Shown here: in pieces, positions 59,676 to 64,000 of the stretch
How the letters are laid out: each line of letters begins with the position of its first letter
How positions within the stretch are numbered: the first letter of the stretch is position 1
NCBI GenBank assembly: GCA_016290215.1
Contig: JAEETH010000006.1
Location: 1-64,000, forward strand
DNA: 64,000 nt
Source of the DNA: Bacteroidales bacterium
GTDB taxonomy: Bacteria; Bacteroidota; Bacteroidia; Bacteroidales; F082
Reading direction: 5' to 3'
The notes under the pieces: generated by a model
Database searches by the model: none
Seen by the model: only the letters and a program-made list of their open reading frames with translations
What the model was told of the DNA's origin: nothing
Translations under genes and position numbers: made by a program

Positions 59676-61127
59676 ATGAAAAAAGAAACCTTGATTTTAG
59701 CTTTTTTTCTTAGCCTTTGGTCAATGATGAATGCACAATGGGTGAGCCCTGGCAGCGGCACAACTTACACCATGAGTGAACTCGTCAATATTACTGATGG
59801 TGTGGTGACTTTTGAATCCAATAACTACTACATCCATTCCGACCTTACCTTTTCGCAAAACGATGTCTTAAAAATTGACAATGGTTTTACAAAGATCTTT
59901 GTTGAAGACGCACTTATAACTATCAAAGGCTCAATGATTTGTGAAAACGCAAACCGTGTCTCTGTTATGGGCGAACCTCACTTCAGCATGAGGTTTGAAA
60001 ACGCTACGGGTTGCGAGGTTAAAAAGATGTATTTCAGCGATGGTAATGGCATCAAGGTGATTGAATCCGATGTTGCATTTTCCGATACCAAATTCCTCTA
60101 TTTTACCCGAGATTACGCCAATGCGGTCATTGATTTCATGAACTGTAACCCCATCATTGAGAATTGTATTTTCATGATGAACGAAAGTGCAGCCATCAGT
60201 TCGCCAGCCAATGGTCAAGGCTCACCGCAAATTTTGAACTGCATGTTCGATGCCAATGCCGATTCTAATGGTTTCAATAGCCCACAAATCAACCTTGGAC
60301 CTGGCGGTGAAGACACTATCCGCATTGTAGGAAACGAAATCGACGACCGCTGGGCTTCGTGGCATGTGGGTGGCATTTCAGTGGCCGACCTCATGGGCAC
60401 AGGTTCCACAAAAGTACTGCTGAAAGATAATGTCATTTCCAATGGGCGTTATGGTTACAACCAACAAGGCCTGACCCTTTCTTCTGTCATCGAGAGAAAT
60501 CAATTCGTTGATAATCACTATGAGGACAACCCCATGAACGGCGGTAGCGGCATCAGCATCTACGGCATGAACGAAAACAATAAAGCCATCATCCGCAATA
60601 ACACCATCACGGGCAACTTGTGGGGAATCACAGTCATTAATGCCGCTGATGTCAACCTTGGCACTGATGAAGAGTTTGGACTAAACTGGATACATGACAA
60701 TGGCAACAATGGTGTCGTCTATGACCTTTACAACAATTCCACATACGATATTATGGCCTGTGGAAATGATTGGGGAAGTATGGATCCAGAAGAAGTGGAA
60801 GATCACATTTATCACCAATACGACAATCCAAGTTTAGGTTTGGTTCATTATTATCCTCTTACCATAATCGAATCTATAAACGAGTCAACTTCTTTATCCT
60901 TCGAAATTTCACCTAATCCGGTTTCTAATGGTGTTTTTAGTCTCGTTTTAGATGAAGGACAACCCTCCAAAATGGCGATTTACAACCTTAACGGACAACT
61001 TATCAAATCACAACAAATTGATAATAAAGAAAATACTATCAATATTGAATCTTTGGAAAGTGGAGTATATTTTGTTGAAGTGAAAAATGCTGGTGGAAAA
61101 ACCGTGAAGAGAATTGTCGTCAGATAA
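59676..61127 (+). CDS. Secreted right-handed beta-helix protein with T9SS sorting domain
   Basis: The 483-residue protein has a signal peptide (1-20) and a repetitive beta-helix body (about 60-385) with ladders such as NPIIENCIFMMN, SVIERNQFVDNHY and KAIIRNNTITGN, as in pectate-lyase-like and adhesin proteins. The C-terminus (about 405-483, ISPNPVSNGVFSL ending VKRIVVR) is a T9SS type A sorting domain. It would be exported and attached to the cell surface. No catalytic residues are recognisable, so a binding or structural role is as likely as an enzyme. It is the second T9SS cargo in the window. Confidence 0.85.
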   Translation: MKKETLILAFFLSLWSMMNAQWVSPGSGTTYTMSELVNITDGVVTFESNNYYIHSDLTFSQNDVLKIDNGFTKIFVEDALITIKGSMICENANRVSVMGEPHFSMRFENATGCEVKKMYFSDGNGIKVIESDVAFSDTKFLYFTRDYANAVIDFMNCNPIIENCIFMMNESAAISSPANGQGSPQILNCMFDANADSNGFNSPQINLGPGGEDTIRIVGNEIDDRWASWHVGGISVADLMGTGSTKVLLKDNVISNGRYGYNQQGLTLSSVIERNQFVDNHYEDNPMNGGSGISIYGMNENNKAIIRNNTITGNLWGITVINAADVNLGTDEEFGLNWIHDNGNNGVVYDLYNNSTYDIMACGNDWGSMDPEEVEDHIYHQYDNPSLGLVHYYPLTIIESINESTSLSFEISPNPVSNGVFSLVLDEGQPSKMAIYNLNGQLIKSQQIDNKENTINIESLESGVYFVEVKNAGGKTVKRIVVR

Positions 61128-61149
61128 ACCACAAAACCAAGCGAAAAAG

Positions 61150-61175
61150 AAAGGCAGCTTCGGCTGTCTTTTTTT
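61150..61175. terminator. Rho-independent terminator
   Basis: AAAGGCAGC (61150-61158) and GCTGTCTTT (61163-61171) pair over 9 bases with one G-T pair and a TTCG tetraloop, followed by a T-run. It lies between the beta-helix gene and the Card1-like gene, whose -7 element follows. Confidence 0.82.
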
Positions 61176-61193
61176 GTTTTGAAAAACTTTTCC

Positions 61194-61201
61194 TATTTTT
61201 G
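61194..61201 (+). promoter_or_regulatory. Predicted -7 element of the Card1-like gene
   Basis: TATTTTTG fits TAnnTTTG and is 18 bases from the ATG at 61220. A TTTG lies 17 bases before it, slightly closer than usual. Confidence 0.6.
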
Positions 61202-61219
61202 TGCCAAATTATTTTCATT

Positions 61220-62380
61220 ATGTCAAAAACTATAGTCAACATCATAGACAAAAGCAACCCTTTGCCGGCATATCTGTTCACTAAGGAATACTACGAAGAC
61301 GGTGATGAGCTGCTGTTTATTTCCGCTGAAGAAGAAGCCGATTGTATCCAACTTTTGACCCAACAGCTTGAGGTGGATGAAAACTTAGTGAAAAGCATTA
61401 TCGTCAAGCGTTACGAAGACAAGTTTCTCTACGAACGTATTTGTAGAACCATCAAAGGCGAACTGATTCCCAACAAGCAGTATTATCTCAACCTTGCTGG
61501 CGGCAACCGTTACATGACCTTGTCGGTGCAACACGTTTTCGAAGAGTTCAACACCTTGTTTTTCTACACACAAACCCGTGAAAACCTGATTGTCAAGACC
61601 ATCTTCGACCATAGCATCTATGACGACGATGACGAAGTGTTTCCCATCAAACATCGCATGACGCTGAAGGAATATTTTGGCCTTTATGGTCTCCAAAGCG
61701 ATGTGGATGAGCCTCGCCAACAAGTGAAAGATACCGCTTTTTCACAGCATTTGTTTACCATGTTTTCGCAAAACCTCTTTGGTCAAGGCGATTATCAGGT
61801 GATGGAAACCTTGCGCGAGAAATATCGCAACTGGAAGTTCCTCATCATCTCGGAAGTGGAAAATCCGCATAAGGACTACATGACTCCAATTCCCAACTTA
61901 AGCAAGTTCTTGAATTACATTGGTTTTGTTCCCGAAAGACCTGGTTCTTTGCAAAGCAATGAAATTGAATACCTTACAGGTGGATGGTTTGAGGAATATG
62001 TCTACGCTTTGATTAAAAATGTGCTGCAGCCCGACGACATCGCCATGGGTGTCCACATTTCGAACGGCATTATCAAACACAACAACGAATTGGATGTGTG
62101 CTTTATGAAAGCCAACAAACTGTTCGTTATTGAATGCAAGACGGGCGTGACCAGCGAAAGCCTCTACAATGAAATTGTATATAAGGTGTGCGCTTTGAAA
62201 GAAGTGTTGCTCGGCACCAGCAATTCCTACATCTTCTCGCTTAAGAAAGACCACAAGGGCAGTTGGAAGAAGACGGCGAAGTATATGGGCATCACCTTCT
62301 GCGACTGGCTCAACCTTACCAAGCCTAACATGTTGAAGGAAATCCTTAAGTCAATGGACAAAATTGCCAAGGAAAACTGA
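61220..62380 (+). CDS. Card1/Can2-like CARF-nuclease (DUF1887 type)
   Basis: The 386-residue protein has an N-terminal CARF-like fold (about 1-135) with the ligand-loop sequence LNLAGGNRYMTLS, the counterpart of the usual TGGTK motif. A linker follows, then a C-terminal PD-(D/E)xK nuclease domain with GGWFEEYVYALI and Asp292...Glu305-Cys-Lys307. This is the layout of Card1/Can2, which bind cyclic oligoadenylate made by type III CRISPR complexes and then cut DNA and RNA. No CRISPR array, Cas10 or other cas gene is in the window, so it is an orphan here. I chose ATG 61220; the longer frame starts at a poor TTG. Its 3' end overlaps the convergent LD-carboxypeptidase gene by 30 bases. Confidence 0.8.
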   Translation: MSKTIVNIIDKSNPLPAYLFTKEYYEDGDELLFISAEEEADCIQLLTQQLEVDENLVKSIIVKRYEDKFLYERICRTIKGELIPNKQYYLNLAGGNRYMTLSVQHVFEEFNTLFFYTQTRENLIVKTIFDHSIYDDDDEVFPIKHRMTLKEYFGLYGLQSDVDEPRQQVKDTAFSQHLFTMFSQNLFGQGDYQVMETLREKYRNWKFLIISEVENPHKDYMTPIPNLSKFLNYIGFVPERPGSLQSNEIEYLTGGWFEEYVYALIKNVLQPDDIAMGVHISNGIIKHNNELDVCFMKANKLFVIECKTGVTSESLYNEIVYKVCALKEVLLGTSNSYIFSLKKDHKGSWKKTAKYMGITFCDWLNLTKPNMLKEILKSMDKIAKEN

Positions 62381-63256
62381 CGATGCTTCGGTAACTTCTA
62401 TTCTCGATTTCAGACCAAAGAACAAAGGTCTGTTATCGTCAAAATGTCCGGCAGGGAAACCGAAACAAAGGGGATAGTTATACTCTGCCACAGCCTCTGC
62501 TATAACCTGTTCTGCTGTCATACCAAAAGGATGCGAATTATCTTTGATTTGGGTCAAACCACCAACGATAAGCCCTTTTAGATTTTCCAATTTTCCTGCG
62601 CGCTTCAATGCATGCATCATCCTGTCAATGTGATAGATATATTCATCCACATCTTCAATGAACATTATTTTTCCATCCAATTCAGGAAAAGTGTTGGAAC
62701 CCATCATGCCATATAAAACCGACAGATTGCCGCCTACTATTTCACCTTCCATTACATCATTTTTATTCAAAGGATGAGAAGGAAACTCATATTGCAAAGG
62801 CTTACCCAAAAGTGCATCAAATAAAGCATGTTTTGCTTCTGGGGTTTTGTTTTCAAAATAAAAAGGCATGGCAGCATGCAAACTCGGCACACCCAAACGA
62901 TTTAGTTTTCCATGAAACACCGTGCCGTCACTAAAGCCTATAATCCATTTCGGATGTTGTAAAAATTGGGTGAAGTCCAATTTGTCGATGATGCGGATGC
63001 TACCATAACCGCCTCTCGCTATCCAAATCGCCTCAATATCTTCATCATCTAAATAATGCTGAAACACAGCAGCACGGAAGTTGTCATCGCCAGCAAAAAT
63101 ATAATGCTGGGCAAAGAGTCTCTCGTCATAAACAGGAACAAAACCTTTCTCTTTCAACCAGTTGATGGCAAACTGCATTTCATCAGGCGTCACCATTCGA
63201 GCAGGAGCTGCAATGGCAATCTTTGAACCTGGTTTCAAAAAATCTATCTGCTTCAT
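62351..63256 (-). CDS. LD-carboxypeptidase (MccF/LdcA family S66)
   Basis: The 301-residue serine peptidase has ARGGYGSIRII and the nucleophile motif GFSDGTV (Ser109), a Glu in FIEDVDEYIYH and the C-terminal His in GFPAGHF. This is the S66 pattern, without a signal peptide. LdcA enzymes trim the terminal D-Ala from recycled tetrapeptides, while MccF homologues cleave peptidyl antibiotics; both fit. It lies tail-to-tail with the Card1-like gene (30-base overlap). Its ATG overlaps the stop codon of the MORN-like gene by 4 bases, so those two are coupled. Confidence 0.9.
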   Translation of the reverse strand: MKQIDFLKPGSKIAIAAPARMVTPDEMQFAINWLKEKGFVPVYDERLFAQHYIFAGDDNFRAAVFQHYLDDEDIEAIWIARGGYGSIRIIDKLDFTQFLQHPKWIIGFSDGTVFHGKLNRLGVPSLHAAMPFYFENKTPEAKHALFDALLGKPLQYEFPSHPLNKNDVMEGEIVGGNLSVLYGMMGSNTFPELDGKIMFIEDVDEYIYHIDRMMHALKRAGKLENLKGLIVGGLTQIKDNSHPFGMTAEQVIAEAVAEYNYPLCFGFPAGHFDDNRPLFFGLKSRIEVTEASSVFLGNFVH

Positions 63257-64000
63257 TCTCTGACAATTTCATCTTCATCCAAGGCCTCACCATCATATTT
63301 CACTTCCTTGCCATGGTCGTAAGTGATGGTAAAATACAATTCACCTGTATCAAGATATTTTTTCCAGTCGCCATGCTTCACACCAGCAGCATAACTTTGA
63401 ATCTCGCGCAACCTACCGTTCTCATAGTAGAAGGAATGTTCTCCATCAGGATAGCCCGCATTGAAATTACCTCGGAAAGCCATTTTATCGTTATTGTAAT
63501 ACGACACCCACTCCCCTACTTGTTTGTCATTGCGGTACTCGCCTTGGGTACGCATGTCACCGATTTGCTCAGTCCATTTGCCGTTTTTCATGCCATCGAA
63601 ATACGTACCCGTGACGATGGTGTTTCCTTTTGTGTCGTATTCAACGTATGGCCCATTTTCCATACCTTTATAAAACTGTTCCTCAATCTGCTTTTGGCCG
63701 TTTTCATAATACCAAATCCAAATTCCATCTGGCTGACCATCAGTATAATTACCTACTTCTTGCACTTTACCGTTTTGATAATAAAACTTCCATTCTCCAG
63801 AACGTTGTCCTTCGACGAAGATACCTTCTGCACGCAAACTATTGTCGGGATAAAACTCCTTAAAATAGCCACGTCGTTTTCCGTCGGTATCCACAATGCC
63901 TTGACCCGTCAAAACACCTTTTTGATAAGTTTGTGAACTCACCACATTGCCTTTTTCATCAAACTCACGCCAAACGCCTTCTTTTTTTCCGTCACGGAAA
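63253..64000 (-). CDS. MORN-like (YwqK-type) repeat protein (5' end beyond window)
   Basis: The visible 248 residues are about ten 20-23-residue repeats of the type G.W..YY.NG....EG.Y..G, for example SGEWKFYYQNGKVQEVGNY and NGKWTEQIGDMRTQGEY. They match the toxin-antitoxin 'YwqK antitoxin' or MORN-variant family. The frame stays open to the right edge, so the start is outside the window. The name antitoxin comes from annotation of the family; no toxin gene is seen here. It probably acts in the envelope or as a scaffold. It is translationally coupled to the LD-carboxypeptidase gene. Confidence 0.78.
   Translation of the reverse strand, partial: FRDGKKEGVWREFDEKGNVVSSQTYQKGVLTGQGIVDTDGKRRGYFKEFYPDNSLRAEGIFVEGQRSGEWKFYYQNGKVQEVGNYTDGQPDGIWIWYYENGQKQIEEQFYKGMENGPYVEYDTKGNTIVTGTYFDGMKNGKWTEQIGDMRTQGEYRNDKQVGEWVSYYNNDKMAFRGNFNAGYPDGEHSFYYENGRLREIQSYAAGVKHGDWKKYLDTGELYFTITYDHGKEVKYDGEALDEDEIVRE

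Noticed and set aside
1..64000. tRNA, rRNA, riboswitch and CRISPR genes
   Set aside because: No cloverleaf, rRNA core, known riboswitch core or repeat-spacer array was recognised by eye; a covariance-model search would be needed to exclude them fully.

Overview
This window is chromosomal DNA from a member of the Bacteroidota, most likely an uncultured host-associated member of the Bacteroidales. The evidence is a SusC/SusD pair, two secreted proteins with C-terminal type IX secretion (T9SS) sorting domains, many promoters of the Bacteroidetes form TAnnTTTG, and A/C-rich leaders in place of Shine-Dalgarno sites. No rRNA, tRNA or CRISPR array was recognised. Gene calls and functions come from reading motifs and remembered families, not from a search.

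Layout. (1) 0-10.5 kb: an outer-membrane beta-barrel protein with a GIN-domain protein, and an ABC ATPase. Both are preceded by a sigma-54 promoter and a double palindromic activator site at identical spacing. A DUF4143-type ATPase behind a 22-bp-phased repeat array, a low-molecular-weight phosphatase, a TatD hydrolase and a TonB receptor paired with a HYC_CC_PP protein are also here. (2) 10.5-18.3 kb: a SusC-SusD-glycoamidase operon whose third product looks like a secreted PNGase F, so it probably releases and imports N-glycans. (3) 18.7-24.8 kb: a 1719-residue surface protein and a tail-collar-domain protein. (4) 24.9-28.6 kb: a HEPN-type Abi gene between diverged direct repeats, a zinc-ribbon membrane protein and gpsA. 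(5) 29.3-55.8 kb: a large leftward aryl-polyene/flexirubin-type biosynthetic cluster. (6) 55.9-64 kb: a lipid kinase, pgk, a second DUF4143-type ATPase behind 33-bp-phased repeats, a T9SS beta-helix protein, an orphan Card1-like CARF nuclease, an LD-carboxypeptidase and a MORN-like protein.

How the polyene genes fit together: a tyrosine/histidine ammonia-lyase and a PaaK-type ligase would make and activate an aryl starter. Two ACPs, several ketosynthases with ketosynthase-like partners, a ketoreductase and two hot-dog dehydratases would extend it. A methyltransferase, a B12-type radical SAM enzyme, a CrtI-like oxidoreductase, acyltransferases and a glycosyltransferase would tailor it. A LolA-like carrier, an MMPL exporter and a thioesterase would move or release it. 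Most genes overlap by 4 nt or lie a few bases apart.

The window is rich in small dispersed repeats. A 25-bp family was seen only inside the polyene cluster, where it adds amino acids to three proteins and forms the linker of a fused double ketosynthase. Several MITE-like inverted-repeat elements sit between genes, often supplying or touching stop codons.
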